Part shown: piece by piece, positions 46,657 to 56,279 of the stretch | Layout: every line of letters begins with the position of its first letter | Position numbering within the stretch: position 1 is the stretch's first letter | NCBI RefSeq assembly: GCF_018069805.1 | Contig: NZ_JAGPYN010000027.1 | Span: forward strand, 1-59,015 | DNA length: 59,015 bases | Reading direction: 5' to 3' | Origin: Pseudoalteromonas ostreae | Lineage (GTDB): Bacteria; Pseudomonadota; Gammaproteobacteria; Enterobacterales; Alteromonadaceae | Notes under the pieces: generated by a model | Databases searched by the model: none | The model's input: the letters and a program-made list of their open reading frames with translations, nothing else | Told to the model about the DNA's origin: nothing | Program-made: the position numbers and the translations under genes

Positions 46657-49600
46657 CTACTCGTCGTCTTCAACTAAAGTCATTAATGATGTATTTCCGC
46701 CTGAAGCTGTGGTATCAATACTAATGGTCTTTTCGGTCACTAAGCGTTTGATGAGCGTGTCGTAGTACTCAGCACTGATCACTGGCAAGATTGCCCCTTT
46801 ACGTTGTGCTAGCTGTTGACTGAAATAGCCTAAGCGTGATGAACGCGCTGCAACAACTGCACCGGCCAAATGAGCATGCGCTAAAATAGCTTGTAATTGA
46901 TTCGGTCTAGCTACTTGGAATACACCTTCAGCAATACCTGTTGAGATAAACTTATCTTTAAAAGCTACGGCTTCGTCATAGAATAACTCAGACGCTACGG
47001 TGATCACCGTATTACCAGCTGCAAGAGCAGTGATGATCGAAATAGCCCAGAAGTTAAACGAGGTACTCTTATCGGCATAACATACAACGCAGCCACGCGC
47101 TTCAAGGTGAAGGGTGTTTGATTCACCTGTAGGCCCTGGCAATGTTGTAAACTTACGCATGTGCTTTTCAAGACGATTAAGCTGTGCGCGTGCATCGGCA
47201 AGTGTCAGTGCTAAATCGTCTGCTAACTCATCGATAATATCAACCGTTGCTACTTTAGCAAGCAGCTGACGTACTGCAGAAACACGATCATTTAATGGTG
47301 TAGCGCGCCAAATTTTTTCATCACGCATTGAGTTTGCCATTAACTTCTCGACTTGCTCAGCAGCACCTGAATAGTGGTGAGTGTCAAGCTCGTCTGGTGT
47401 TAAGTTTGTCATTTGCACGTTTTCAGGCGATGCTTTTTCTTTAACTAAACGAGTTAAATAGTTAGGGCCACCTGCTTTAGGACCTGTGCCAGATAAACCA
47501 CGACCACCAAACGGTTGTACGCCAACAATTGCACCAATCATGTTACGGTTAACGTACACATTACCCGCGCGCGACATTTTTGCTAGGTACTCGCAACGCT
47601 CTTCAATACGTGAATGGATACCCATGGTTAAACCAAAGCCAGTGTTATTAATTTGGTCAATCACGTTATCAAGCTCTGTGCCTTTAAAGCGGATGATATG
47701 CACACATGGGCCAAATACTTCACGTTTAAGTACAGATAAATCATTGATCTCATATAAACGTGGCGCAAAGAAATACGCTCCGTTTTCGCTGTTATCTGGA
47801 ATGTCACATTCATAATGCAGTGTTGCGTTGCCCTTTAAGTACTCAACGTGTTCGTTTAAGTTCTTTAAAGCTTTTTCATCAATTACAGGGCCGATATCGG
47901 TTGATAGTAATGATGGATCGCCAATGTGTAGCTCTTTTAGTGCGCCTTTGATCATATCAATTACACCATCAGCGATGTCTTCTTGTAAGAATAATACGCG
48001 AAGCGCTGAACAGCGTTGACCGGCACTTTGGAAGCCAGAGCTGATCACATCGTCAACAACCTGCTCAGGCAGTGCTGTTGAATCAACGATCATACAGTTT
48101 TGACCACCTGTTTCGGCAATTAATGGCACTTGAATATCATTACGAGCAGCCAATGTTTGCGAAATAAGTGTGCCAGTTTCTGTTGAACCAGTGAACATAA
48201 CCGCTTGAATACGCTCATCAGGAACAATGGTTTTACCTACTTCACTACCACGAGCGATAACAGGCTGTACCACATGTTCTGGTAAGCCGACTGATAGCAT
48301 AAGCTCAATAGTGCGCAGCGCGATGTAGCTCGTTTGCTCAGCAGGTTTTGCGATAACTGTATTACCGGTTACAATTGCAGCAGCAACTTGACCCAAGAAG
48401 ATTGCCAGAGGGAAGTTCCACGGGCTGATACATAAGATCACACCACGGGCTTCAAAACGCTCATCTTCACTCAGTTCTTCCGCACGGGCTGCGTAGTAAC
48501 GACAGAAATCTACTGCTTCACGTACTTCATCAATACCGTCTTGGGCTACTTTACCGGCTTCTTTGATACAGATAGCCACAAGCTCATCGTGATGACGCTC
48601 TAAAATGTCAGCGATACGGCGAAGTAAGTTAGCACGTTCTTTAACTGGCGTTTGCGACCAAGATTCAAACGCAGTTTCTGCGTTAGCAAGCAAGGTAAGC
48701 ATTTCATCGCTATTTTGTAGCTTCACATGGCTGATGATTTCTTTATGGTTTGCAGGGTTTTTAACTGCAATTGAACCTTCAGGAATATCGCTTTCACTAA
48801 TACGGTGCTCTGCAAACCAGCTATCAAGATTTTCTTTGAATGGAGTGATGGCATTGATATCAGTTAAATCCATGCCTTTTGAATTAGCACGCTCTGCGCC
48901 GTATAAATCAATTGGCATCTTAATTTGGGTGTTGTACTTATTACGTAATCCTTGCAGTGTTTCTACTGGATCAGGTAATAATGATTCAACCGGCTTAGTA
49001 GTATCTACAATGGCATTTACAAACGATGAATTTGCACCGTTTTCAAGTAAACGACGTACTAAATAAGCCAATAAGTCTTCGTGTTGACCAACTGGGGCAT
49101 ATACACGGCACTGAATTTTTTCTTCAGTGACGATTTGGTCGAATAATGATTCACCCATACCGTGCAGACGTTGGAATTCAAAACCTTGGTTATCACCTTT
49201 AGCCACTTCTAAAATTGTTGCGGCAGTGTAGGCATTGTGCGTTGCAAATTGTGGATAAAGCACATCTCGCGCTTCTAGCATTTTGATTGCACAGGCTTTG
49301 TACGATACATCGGTAGTCGCTTTACGGGTAAATACTGGAAAGTGCTCTAAACCATCTTGTTGAGTAGTTTTTATTTCAGTATCCCAGTATGCGCCTTTAA
49401 CTAAACGCACCATCATTTTACGGCCAACACGCCCTGCAAGCTCTGTTAACCATTCAATGACGAAAATAGCACGTTTTTGATAGGCTTGAACCGCCAAACC
49501 AAATCCATGCCAACCAGCTAGGTCATCATCACTAAATACCGCTTCGATTACGTCAAGTGAGATATCTAAACGGTCTGCTTCTTCTGCATCAACGGTAAAA

Positions 49601-50460
49601 CCAATATCGTAGCTTTTAGCAACCAGCGCCAACTCTTTTAGCTTAGGCACAATTTCGCTCATTACACGTTCTTTATGTGTGAACTCATAACGAGGATGAA
49701 TAGCTGATAGCTTAACTGAAATACCAGGACTCTTAATTGGACCACGGCCATTTGCTGCTTTACCAATTGCATGAATCGCATTCATGTAGCTATTAAAGTA
49801 ACGCTCAGCATCCTTCATGGTGCGTGCGCCTTCGCCTAGCATATCGTATGAATATACATAGCCTTTTTGTTCTTTCTCAGCAGCGCGCTCGATAGCTTCA
49901 TCAATGGTGCGACCCATTACAAACTGCTTACCCATGATCTTCATAGCAAAGTTTACTGACTTACGAATAACCGGCTCGCCTAGACGGCCAATGGTTTTTT
50001 TCAGTACACCAAACTGCTGTTCTTTGGTTTTATCAGTGTAGTTAACCATTTTACCGGTCACTAATAGGCCCCAAGATGACGCATTAACGAATAGTGAGTC
50101 GCTGCTGCCTAAATGAGAGCTCCAGTCGCCTTTAGCTAACTTATCGCGAATTAGGGTATCTTGAGTTGCTTTATCTGGTACACGAAGCAGGGCTTCTGCT
50201 AAGCACATTAATACCACACCTTCTTCACTTGAAAGCGAAAACTCATTTAAAAGTGCATCAACACCGCTTTGACCATCTTGGTCACGACGAATATTGTGAA
50301 CTATTTGGCGAGCACGTTCCCAAGCACGGCTGCGGGCTTTTACGCCTACTTCAGCAAGCGGTAAAATATGATCAATTACGGCATTTTCATCGATGCGGTA
50401 AAAGTCACGGATTTTTTGTCGAATTGGACACGTTGTTGTCAAATCGCCGTCGAATAACAT
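46657..50460 (-). CDS. putA: Bifunctional proline dehydrogenase / pyrroline-5-carboxylate dehydrogenase
   Basis: A 1267-residue enzyme that oxidises proline to glutamate in two channelled steps with FAD and NAD. I use ATG 50460 behind agaggg. The proline dehydrogenase barrel (about 85-480) contains MVRLVKGAYWDTEIK near 375. The aldehyde dehydrogenase half (about 570-1030) has ISPWNFPLAIFLGQ, the ETGGQN segment and the catalytic Cys in SAGQRCSALRVL near 815. A C-terminal ALDH-like domain of about 200 residues remains. The N-terminal ribbon-helix-helix repressor domain of E. coli PutA is absent, so it should not regulate its own gene. A divergent Lrp-family gene is the likely regulator. Confidence 0.96.
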   Translation of the reverse strand: MLFDGDLTTTCPIRQKIRDFYRIDENAVIDHILPLAEVGVKARSRAWERARQIVHNIRRDQDGQSGVDALLNEFSLSSEEGVVLMCLAEALLRVPDKATQDTLIRDKLAKGDWSSHLGSSDSLFVNASSWGLLVTGKMVNYTDKTKEQQFGVLKKTIGRLGEPVIRKSVNFAMKIMGKQFVMGRTIDEAIERAAEKEQKGYVYSYDMLGEGARTMKDAERYFNSYMNAIHAIGKAANGRGPIKSPGISVKLSAIHPRYEFTHKERVMSEIVPKLKELALVAKSYDIGFTVDAEEADRLDISLDVIEAVFSDDDLAGWHGFGLAVQAYQKRAIFVIEWLTELAGRVGRKMMVRLVKGAYWDTEIKTTQQDGLEHFPVFTRKATTDVSYKACAIKMLEARDVLYPQFATHNAYTAATILEVAKGDNQGFEFQRLHGMGESLFDQIVTEEKIQCRVYAPVGQHEDLLAYLVRRLLENGANSSFVNAIVDTTKPVESLLPDPVETLQGLRNKYNTQIKMPIDLYGAERANSKGMDLTDINAITPFKENLDSWFAEHRISESDIPEGSIAVKNPANHKEIISHVKLQNSDEMLTLLANAETAFESWSQTPVKERANLLRRIADILERHHDELVAICIKEAGKVAQDGIDEVREAVDFCRYYAARAEELSEDERFEARGVILCISPWNFPLAIFLGQVAAAIVTGNTVIAKPAEQTSYIALRTIELMLSVGLPEHVVQPVIARGSEVGKTIVPDERIQAVMFTGSTETGTLISQTLAARNDIQVPLIAETGGQNCMIVDSTALPEQVVDDVISSGFQSAGQRCSALRVLFLQEDIADGVIDMIKGALKELHIGDPSLLSTDIGPVIDEKALKNLNEHVEYLKGNATLHYECDIPDNSENGAYFFAPRLYEINDLSVLKREVFGPCVHIIRFKGTELDNVIDQINNTGFGLTMGIHSRIEERCEYLAKMSRAGNVYVNRNMIGAIVGVQPFGGRGLSGTGPKAGGPNYLTRLVKEKASPENVQMTNLTPDELDTHHYSGAAEQVEKLMANSMRDEKIWRATPLNDRVSAVRQLLAKVATVDIIDELADDLALTLADARAQLNRLEKHMRKFTTLPGPTGESNTLHLEARGCVVCYADKSTSFNFWAISIITALAAGNTVITVASELFYDEAVAFKDKFISTGIAEGVFQVARPNQLQAILAHAHLAGAVVAARSSRLGYFSQQLAQRKGAILPVISAEYYDTLIKRLVTEKTISIDTTASGGNTSLMTLVEDDE

Positions 50461-50630
50461 AAGCAACCCTCTGGTGTGTGGAGTCTTGCAGCGAAAAAAT
50501 TTTGCTGCCTGATTTTCATCTGTGTAATGCGTGCATTCTAATTAAATTCCAGCAGAATATGCTGGTTAAATTTGGCGTTTTACGATAATTTACAGGGCAT
50601 ACCTTAAACTTATCCGCATAAAATTCTGTT

Positions 50631-51113
50631 ATGACAAGTCCGAATAGATTACGCATGCTAGATCGTATCGATTTAGCAATTTTAGACGTTCTGCAAAAAA
50701 ACGGCAGAATATCTAATGTTAACCTCGCAAAGCAGGTTAACTTAAGCCCTAGCCCGTGTCTTGACCGAGTGAAACGGCTTGAACAAGAAGGTTATATTGA
50801 GGGCTACTTTGCTAAGTTGAGCGAAGCAAAACTTAATCAAAGTTTAGTCGCGCATGTGCAAGTGTCATTAGTGACCTCAAATACTGCGGTGTTTAAAGTG
50901 TTCCGAGAGCATATTTTAAGAATTAAACAAGTGGTTGAATGTGACATGGTGGCAGGAGGATACGATTATTTATTAAAAATTCGGGTTTCGGATATGGATG
51001 AATATCGCCAAGTGCTTGGAGACTTAGTTGATATACCGGGTGTCGGTACGCACCATACTTATATGGTGATCGAAAAAATTAAACAAGATACAGGGCTCAG
51101 ACTCGATACTTAA
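50631..51113 (+). CDS. Lrp/AsnC-family regulator, probable PutR-type proline-response activator
   Basis: A 160-residue regulator: helix-turn-helix DLAILDVLQKNGRISNVNLA and NLSPSPCLDRVKRLEQEGYI (about 13-55), then an RAM ligand domain (VECDMVAGGYDYLLKIRV; YRQVLGDLVDIPGVGTHHTY). It is related to Lrp but differs in many positions from global Lrp. The gene diverges from putA with 170 bp between starts, the layout of PutR-type regulators that activate putA when proline is present. That role is inferred from position. Confidence 0.85.
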   Translation: MTSPNRLRMLDRIDLAILDVLQKNGRISNVNLAKQVNLSPSPCLDRVKRLEQEGYIEGYFAKLSEAKLNQSLVAHVQVSLVTSNTAVFKVFREHILRIKQVVECDMVAGGYDYLLKIRVSDMDEYRQVLGDLVDIPGVGTHHTYMVIEKIKQDTGLRLDT

Positions 51114-51137
51114 ATGTAAACTCGCAGCTACCAATAC

Positions 51138-51160
51138 GTAGGCGCGGGTTTACCCCGCGC
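51138..51160 (+). repeat. Single REP-type palindrome
   Basis: GTAGGCGCGGGTTTACCCCG followed by CGC. It is the reverse complement of the inverted palindrome in the 16693-17281 array, identical over 23 bp. It lies between the putR-type gene and its terminator. Confidence 0.88.
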
Positions 51161-51163
51161 ACT

Positions 51164-51189
51164 AAAAAAGCACCCTAGGGTGCTTTTTT
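51164..51189. terminator. Bidirectional terminator between the Lrp-family gene and ygiM
   Basis: Perfect 26-bp palindrome AAAAAAGCACCC/TAGGGTGCTTTTTT region with A- and T-runs at the two ends. Serves both convergent genes. Confidence 0.9.
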
Positions 51190-51213
51190 AGTATTAAATA
51201 TAGTGGTTATCGA

Positions 51214-51813
51214 TTATGCCCAGCCGTCGTAGCGCTTACGACGTGATAATACGATAGTCAAAATAATACCTAAGAACAAGCCAATAAATGCAATCGCGCC
51301 ACCATAGGTTAATAGCTGACGTTTTTCTTTTGCACCGGCTTGTTGTTTTTCAGTGCGCTCAACTTCTAAGGTACTTTTTAACTTAGCAATCTGCTCTGAT
51401 AGAGCTGTGTTTTGATCAGTTAAAGTTTGGCGTTGCTCTTGCAGCTGTGGCAATTCAATTTGTGCTTGGCGCAGTTGTTCTTGCACTGATGCCATTTCTT
51501 CGCTCAAAGTACGGTACTGTTGATGGATCCCTGCTGTTTTTGACACAAACTTAGCTTCAACCCAGCCTTCACGGCCTTTATCATCAACAACTTTAATAAA
51601 GTCATTTTCTTCAGTAGATAATTGCGTCAATTTAGTGCCTGCATCAACAGAGCCAATAATACGGTAATTTTTACTCGCGCCTGAATGCATAAATGTATAA
51701 AGGTTATCGACTATATATGCGGTGTTTGCGTCGCTAGCTGAATCAGTTTCTTCAGCGTGACTCATAAATGCGGCCGCCGCGAATAGCAAAGCTAAAAAAG
51801 AATGTTTAAACAT
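51214..51813 (-). CDS. ygiM: SH3-domain membrane protein YgiM (TIGR04211 type)
   Basis: A 199-residue envelope protein starting at ATG 51813 (an in-frame TTG is 3 bp upstream): signal peptide (HSFLALLFAAAAFMSHA), bacterial SH3 domain (about 30-95, TFMHSGASKNYRIIGSVDAG and EGWVEAKFV), a Gln/Glu-rich coiled coil (about 98-165), and a C-terminal membrane helix (TYGGAIAFIGLFLGIILTIVLS) with a basic tail. E. coli has cca-ygiM-ygiF in a row; here they are in the same region, with gspAB and putA between cca and ygiM. Function is not established. Confidence 0.88.
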   Translation of the reverse strand: MFKHSFLALLFAAAAFMSHAEETDSASDANTAYIVDNLYTFMHSGASKNYRIIGSVDAGTKLTQLSTEENDFIKVVDDKGREGWVEAKFVSKTAGIHQQYRTLSEEMASVQEQLRQAQIELPQLQEQRQTLTDQNTALSEQIAKLKSTLEVERTEKQQAGAKEKRQLLTYGGAIAFIGLFLGIILTIVLSRRKRYDGWA

Positions 51814-52027
51814 CAATCTACCCTGTTAATGTAACCGTCCGTGGGACAGCAATCGTATTATTCATAGTTAAGTATTGAGATAGTATGGATTTAGCGCCTT
51901 AATAGCAAGGCTGATATTGTAATCATAGCTGCTGTTTGCTGATTCAAATAAGCTAAAAAATTTGCAATGTTGGGCTGCTTTGTTTATTTTGAGCTCTTAT
52001 TTATTTTAAAGGTAATCCTCAAGCCAA

Positions 52028-53548
52028 ATGGATACTGAGATAGAACTGAAGTTTTTGGTGTCAGACGCCGTAATTCCCCTGATCCCCGCGTTAATTACTC
52101 AATTTGCAAAAACGGTTACTAATAAACCTTCGCGTAGTTTACAAAATGCTTATTTTGACACACCGAGCCGTGAATTAAGAGCGCTCGATATCGGTTTTCG
52201 TACCCGGTGTGCTGATCATCAATGTGAGCAAACCATTAAACTTGCTGGAGACGTTATAGGCGGGTTGCATCAACGACCTGAATATAATTTACCACTAGAA
52301 AGTAGCCGACCAAATATAACTGCATTTGATGCCAGTATTTGGCCGCATGGTATGCAAATAAGTGCAATTGCCGCTAATCTTTACCCTATTTTTAGTACTA
52401 ATTTTATTCGTCGTACTTGGCTAATTGAAACCGACAGCGGCGCTAAAATTGAGGTGGTGTTAGATAAAGGTGAAGTATCTGCATCGGGTTTGATGGAGCC
52501 AATTTGTGAGCTTGAAATTGAACTAGTTGAAGGTAGCCGCGATGAATTATTTACTTTAGCCGATAAGTTAGTGAGTCAAAGTAATATTCGATTAGGGCTT
52601 TATTCAAAAGCCGCTCGAGGTTATCGCCTTGCGGATGAAAAACCACTTAAGCCAAGTAAATCAATTGGCTTTGTATCATTGCCTAACAATGCAACGCAAG
52701 AGCAAGCACTTATAGCCGCAATTGGCTTTGGTATTCGTTTCGTACAAAAACACGAACAGTGTTATTTCGACAAGCCGAGTTTAAAAACGCTTAAGCGTGT
52801 AACTGATGGTATTAGTCTAATCCGCCATACGTTTTGGTTATTTGATGATATTGTTGATAAAAGCACCACCGAGCTATTACGCACCGAGCTAAAATGGCTA
52901 TTAAGTGAATTGGCGTGGGTTGAAAACGCTATCCAACTTAAAACCTATACCTCCAAGCGCCATGCCTACTATAAAAAAATTAACAGTGCGCCAGAGTTGA
53001 CTCAAGTCATCAACGACTTAAAAGAGCTACAGCCGAGTATTGATGATATTAATCGACTATTTCATAGTGCCCGTTATAACCGCCTATTGTTGTCTTTAAC
53101 CACCTGGCTGGTGGATAAACAATGGCGTAGAAGTTGGGGACAAGTACAGTTTCAAGCAGCGGAACAACCAGTCGCTGAGATTGCTAATCGATTATTTGAA
53201 AAAGATTGGCAAGATCTTCATCAGTTACTTCCAGAACAAAAAACACTGACTGTTAAGGATTACTTGGATTTACGCATGCGTTTAGAAAACAGCTTACTCA
53301 GTGGTAACTGTTTAGGTTCGTTATTTGAAAAAGATGAACGCAGTGAATTTCGTATACCATGGTTAGATATTTCACATGGCATGTACGAGCTCAGTACGCT
53401 TGAGTATTTAAAGCAGTTATGTGCAGGACAAGATGATGAAGAGCTGGCAAAAATTCAAAGCTGGCTTGAAAGAAAGTCCGAATTCTTGGTCGACGCAATG
53501 GAACAAAGCCGCTTAGCTTCATATAAAATATCGCCTTACTGGCAGTAG
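52028..53548 (+). CDS. ygiF: CYTH-CHAD inorganic triphosphatase (YgiF-like)
   Basis: A 506-residue protein. The N-terminal CYTH domain (about 1-200) opens with the diagnostic ExExK in TEIELKFLV and contains FDTPSRELRALDIGFRTR and CELEIELVEGS. The E. coli homologue hydrolyses inorganic triphosphate. The C-terminal CHAD domain (about 225-500) is helical with conserved basic residues (HEQCYFDK, LIRHTFWLFDDIVDK, YTSKRHAYYKKI) that bind polyphosphate in studied examples. It diverges from ygiM. Confidence 0.92.
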   Translation: MDTEIELKFLVSDAVIPLIPALITQFAKTVTNKPSRSLQNAYFDTPSRELRALDIGFRTRCADHQCEQTIKLAGDVIGGLHQRPEYNLPLESSRPNITAFDASIWPHGMQISAIAANLYPIFSTNFIRRTWLIETDSGAKIEVVLDKGEVSASGLMEPICELEIELVEGSRDELFTLADKLVSQSNIRLGLYSKAARGYRLADEKPLKPSKSIGFVSLPNNATQEQALIAAIGFGIRFVQKHEQCYFDKPSLKTLKRVTDGISLIRHTFWLFDDIVDKSTTELLRTELKWLLSELAWVENAIQLKTYTSKRHAYYKKINSAPELTQVINDLKELQPSIDDINRLFHSARYNRLLLSLTTWLVDKQWRRSWGQVQFQAAEQPVAEIANRLFEKDWQDLHQLLPEQKTLTVKDYLDLRMRLENSLLSGNCLGSLFEKDERSEFRIPWLDISHGMYELSTLEYLKQLCAGQDDEELAKIQSWLERKSEFLVDAMEQSRLASYKISPYWQ

Positions 53549-53592
53549 CTAGTACATAGAGAATACACCTGGTACGGCGGGTATTATTACCA

Positions 53593-54054
53593 ATGTTATT
53601 ATTTAGTGCCAATGCGCTCAGTGGTGTTCAGCATTGGCAACTCTGAAAACAGCGTGATGGTGCAAGTATGTACTACAAAAAACATGACAATGGTATTTTT
53701 GAAGTGCAGGCTGAGAACACTGTAGAAGGCGTCACGGCCAATGATTTTTATGATATTGCTAAGTGATAGCGGCAGCGCACCGTTGTGGATAAAAATGTTA
53801 CCCATGCGGAAGTGTTAGAGTAATTAAGTTCCTCTGAAACTATTGTACACACGAGTTTGACTCGCCGTGGCCGATTGCTGAACGCTAATAATCGGTAACC
53901 CTCCCGCGCTAGGAATATACGAAGTTAAGCATTGTATAGTGCCTTTACTTAGATAACGTTTTACCTACAACTATAACATCATAAATTCGTTACCCTGTAT
54001 TTTATTCGGGCCCCTAATGCTGGCGTGAATCTCGATTTAGACAAATATAACTAG
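53593..54054 (+). pseudogene. Decayed START/SRPBCC-domain gene
   Basis: One reading frame runs 462 bp from ATG 53593 and still reads like a secreted START-domain protein but is broken by about nine stop codons. Legible pieces in order are a signal-peptide end (LLFSANALSGVQHWQL), MYYKKHDNGIFEVQAENT, VEGVTANDFYDIAK, VDKNVTHAEVLE, SSSETIVHT, and near the end RAPNAGVNLDLDKYN. The frame is kept throughout, so decay was mainly by substitution. Sequence from 54055 to 54448 holds further AT-rich, stop-filled DNA that could be the rest of this gene; I can read nothing certain there apart from the hairpin at 54323. Confidence 0.68.
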
Positions 54055-54322
54055 CCTAATAAGTCGGCCGCAGATTGTCCGACAGAGGTGAATACATTAG
54101 AAGCGTAGTTAATAGATTTAATTGTGACAGAAAATACTCAGTTTTATAGCATGGAGCAGTCATTATTTAATGCGACGCAAGAGCGAAGGGGATTTGGTTT
54201 TCAAATAATACAACGCATGAGCAGCATGGCGTGGTGATTTATCGGCACTTTATGGGTATTATAGGGTCAATGAGTAGGATATAACTGACAACATCACTGC
54301 AATTTGTCGAAATTGATGCACG

Positions 54323-54357
54323 GACTGTCGCCATATACCCAGTATATAGCGACAGTC
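54323..54357. repeat. Inverted repeat upstream of dgkA
   Basis: Two 15-bp arms (GACTGTCGCCATATA at 54323-54337 and TATATAGCGACAGTC at 54343-54357) pair with one mismatch around a 5-nt centre. No T-run follows. It lies about 90 bp before dgkA, in otherwise non-coding sequence. It could be a relic terminator, a mobile-element end or a regulatory hairpin. Confidence 0.6.
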
Positions 54358-54448
54358 TGGTATTTATAAACTCAAGGTATGGATTAAAGTAATATGCTTG
54401 GTTCATCACTAGATAAGCAAACAAAACTTACACGCGAAAGATTATACA

Positions 54449-54856
54449 ATGACTAAACCAGAGATTAATTTAGTAAACAAACCCAATGGCACAGGGGTTG
54501 GGCGTATTTTAAAAGCAACCCAATGCTCTATTAAGGGGTTTAAAGCTGCATTTAAGGAAGAGTCAGCATTTCGTACTGAACTTGCGCTAGGGCTAGTATT
54601 ACTGCCGCTGTCTTTTTGGCTAGCGCAATCATTACAGCATTGGGCATTATTGATTGTGAGCTTTTTAATATTATTGATAGTTGAACTGCTCAACTCTGCC
54701 ATTGAAGCCTTAACCGACAGAGTTGGTGTGGAATATCATGTGCTATCTGGGCGTGCGAAAGATATCGCTTCAGCGGCTGTGACATTAGCACTGATAGTGT
54801 TATTTATTGTATGGGTTGTGGCTGGGTATGAAAAGATACTTACATTGATAGGTTAG
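54449..54856 (+). CDS. dgkA: Diacylglycerol kinase
   Basis: A 135-residue trimeric inner-membrane kinase that recycles diacylglycerol to phosphatidic acid. Three membrane helices (about 48-66, 69-84, 110-130) and the catalytic signatures FKEESAFRTELALG near 30 and IVELLNSAIEALTDRVG near 71 are intact. RAKDIASAAVTLAL follows. The N-terminal extension of about 15 residues before GRILKATQCSIKG is slightly longer than in E. coli. Monocistronic, in a decayed neighbourhood. Confidence 0.94.
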   Translation: MTKPEINLVNKPNGTGVGRILKATQCSIKGFKAAFKEESAFRTELALGLVLLPLSFWLAQSLQHWALLIVSFLILLIVELLNSAIEALTDRVGVEYHVLSGRAKDIASAAVTLALIVLFIVWVVAGYEKILTLIG

Positions 54857-54887
54857 GGAGTTAGGCAAAACGTCACTGGCTTTAATT

Positions 54888-54939
54888 GCGCGGGGTAAAC
54901 CTGAGCCTACGTCTGGTAGCAGCGAGTTTACCTCGCGAC
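54888..54939. repeat. Pair of opposed REP-type palindromes (BIME-like)
   Basis: An inverted palindrome (54888-54910, ending GAGCCTAC) and a forward palindrome starting GTAGCAGCGAGTTTACCTCG (54916-54939) lie 5 bp apart, tails together. They match the two palindromes of the 113-bp array in sequence and relative orientation but with a shorter joint. Downstream of dgkA. Confidence 0.82.
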
Positions 54940-54978
54940 AATAACCTAGGCATTTACAGCAACATAATCAGCAGGTAT

Positions 54979-55006
54979 AAAAAAAGCGCCAATTGGCGCT
55001 TTTTTT
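54979..55006. terminator. Bidirectional terminator between dgkA and metK
   Basis: Perfect 28-bp palindrome: AGCGCCAATTGGCGCT flanked by A-run and T-run. Serves dgkA (plus) and metK (minus). Confidence 0.9.
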
Positions 55007-55026
55007 ACATTCACATAAGGCTGAGA

Positions 55027-56178
55027 TTATAGGCCAGCTGCTGCGCGAAGTGCATCCGCTTTATCTGTGCGTTCCCATGGGAATTCGTCACGGCCAAAGT
55101 GGCCGTAAGCCGCTGTTGGTAGATAAATTGGGCGCTCAAGATCAAGCATTTGAATTAGGCCGTATGGGCGTAAATCAAAGTGTTCACGGATTAATTCGAT
55201 TAAACGTGACTCTTCAAGCTTACTTGTACCAAACGTTTCAACACTGATTGACGTAGGCTCTGCAACACCGATTGCGTAAGATACTTGTAGCTCACACTTG
55301 TCAGCAAGGCCAGCAGCAACGATGTTTTTAGCAACGTAACGTGCAGCGTATGCAGCTGAACGGTCAACTTTTGATGGATCTTTACCAGAGAATGCGCCGC
55401 CACCGTGACGAGCCATGCCGCCGTAAGTATCAACGATGATTTTACGACCTGTTAAACCACAGTCACCCATTGGGCCACCGATAACAAAACGGCCAGTTGG
55501 GTTGATAAAGAACTTAGTAGCACTAGTGATAAGCTCAGCTGGAAGTACCGGCTTGATGATAGTTTCCATCACAGCTTCTACTAAATCTTTTTGTGAAATG
55601 TCTTCACTGTGTTGAGTAGAAAGTACTACAGCGTCAATGCCTACTGGCTTGCCGTTTTCATATGCAAAAGTAACTTGTGATTTTGCATCAGGACGTAACC
55701 AGTTTAACTCACCGCTTTTACGTACTTGCGCTTGACGCTGTACTAAACGGTGTGAGTAAGTGATTGGTGCAGGCATTAGCACTTCTGTTTCATTACATGC
55801 GTAACCAAACATTAGGCCTTGGTCGCCAGCGCCTTGTTCTTCTGGGCTTGTACGGTCAACACCTTGGTTGATGTCAGGAGATTGCTTACCAATCGTGTTT
55901 AAAATTGCACACGAATCAGCATCAAAACCCATATCAGAATGAGTGTAGCCAATTTCACGTACAGTTTTACGTGTGATTTCTTCGATATCAACCCATGCGC
56001 TAGTAGTGATTTCACCACCAACCATAACCATACCAGTCTTTACGTAAGTTTCACACGCAACACGGGCATGAGAATCTTGTTCTAAGATGGCATCTAGTAC
56101 CGCGTCAGAGATTTGGTCCGCGATTTTATCCGGATGACCTTCAGAAACAGATTCAGAAGTAAATAAATGTTTTGCCAT
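55027..56178 (-). CDS. metK: S-adenosylmethionine synthetase
   Basis: A 383-residue tetrameric enzyme making S-adenosylmethionine from methionine and ATP. Signatures: [19 protein letters not shown] near residue 8, [16 protein letters not shown] near 117, the P-loop-like [19 protein letters not shown] near 258 and the Cys of the flexible loop region upstream. SAM made here supplies TrmL and Pcm, also encoded in the window. A MetJ-type site lies about 110 bp upstream. Confidence 0.98.
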   Translation of the reverse strand: MAKHLFTSESVSEGHPDKIADQISDAVLDAILEQDSHARVACETYVKTGMVMVGGEITTSAWVDIEEITRKTVREIGYTHSDMGFDADSCAILNTIGKQSPDINQGVDRTSPEEQGAGDQGLMFGYACNETEVLMPAPITYSHRLVQRQAQVRKSGELNWLRPDAKSQVTFAYENGKPVGIDAVVLSTQHSEDISQKDLVEAVMETIIKPVLPAELITSATKFFINPTGRFVIGGPMGDCGLTGRKIIVDTYGGMARHGGGAFSGKDPSKVDRSAAYAARYVAKNIVAAGLADKCELQVSYAIGVAEPTSISVETFGTSKLEESRLIELIREHFDLRPYGLIQMLDLERPIYLPTAAYGHFGRDEFPWERTDKADALRAAAGL

Positions 56179-56279
56179 TGTCTTTGCTCACAAATATTGC
56201 GCTTCACAAACGTCGGTAAGAGCGCTAAAAAAATTTAGGGGCGTATTTTATCTAAAACAACCATAGTTGCATAGTGTTT

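Noticed and set aside
53391..53805. Minus-strand frames over the end of ygiF and the START remnant
   Set aside because: The recognisable protein fragments are on the plus strand; the minus frames have no ribosome site or domain.
54125..54240. Short plus-strand frame from GTG 54125 of about 37 codons
   Set aside because: It sits in decayed DNA with no good ribosome site and no known relatives; more likely debris than a gene.
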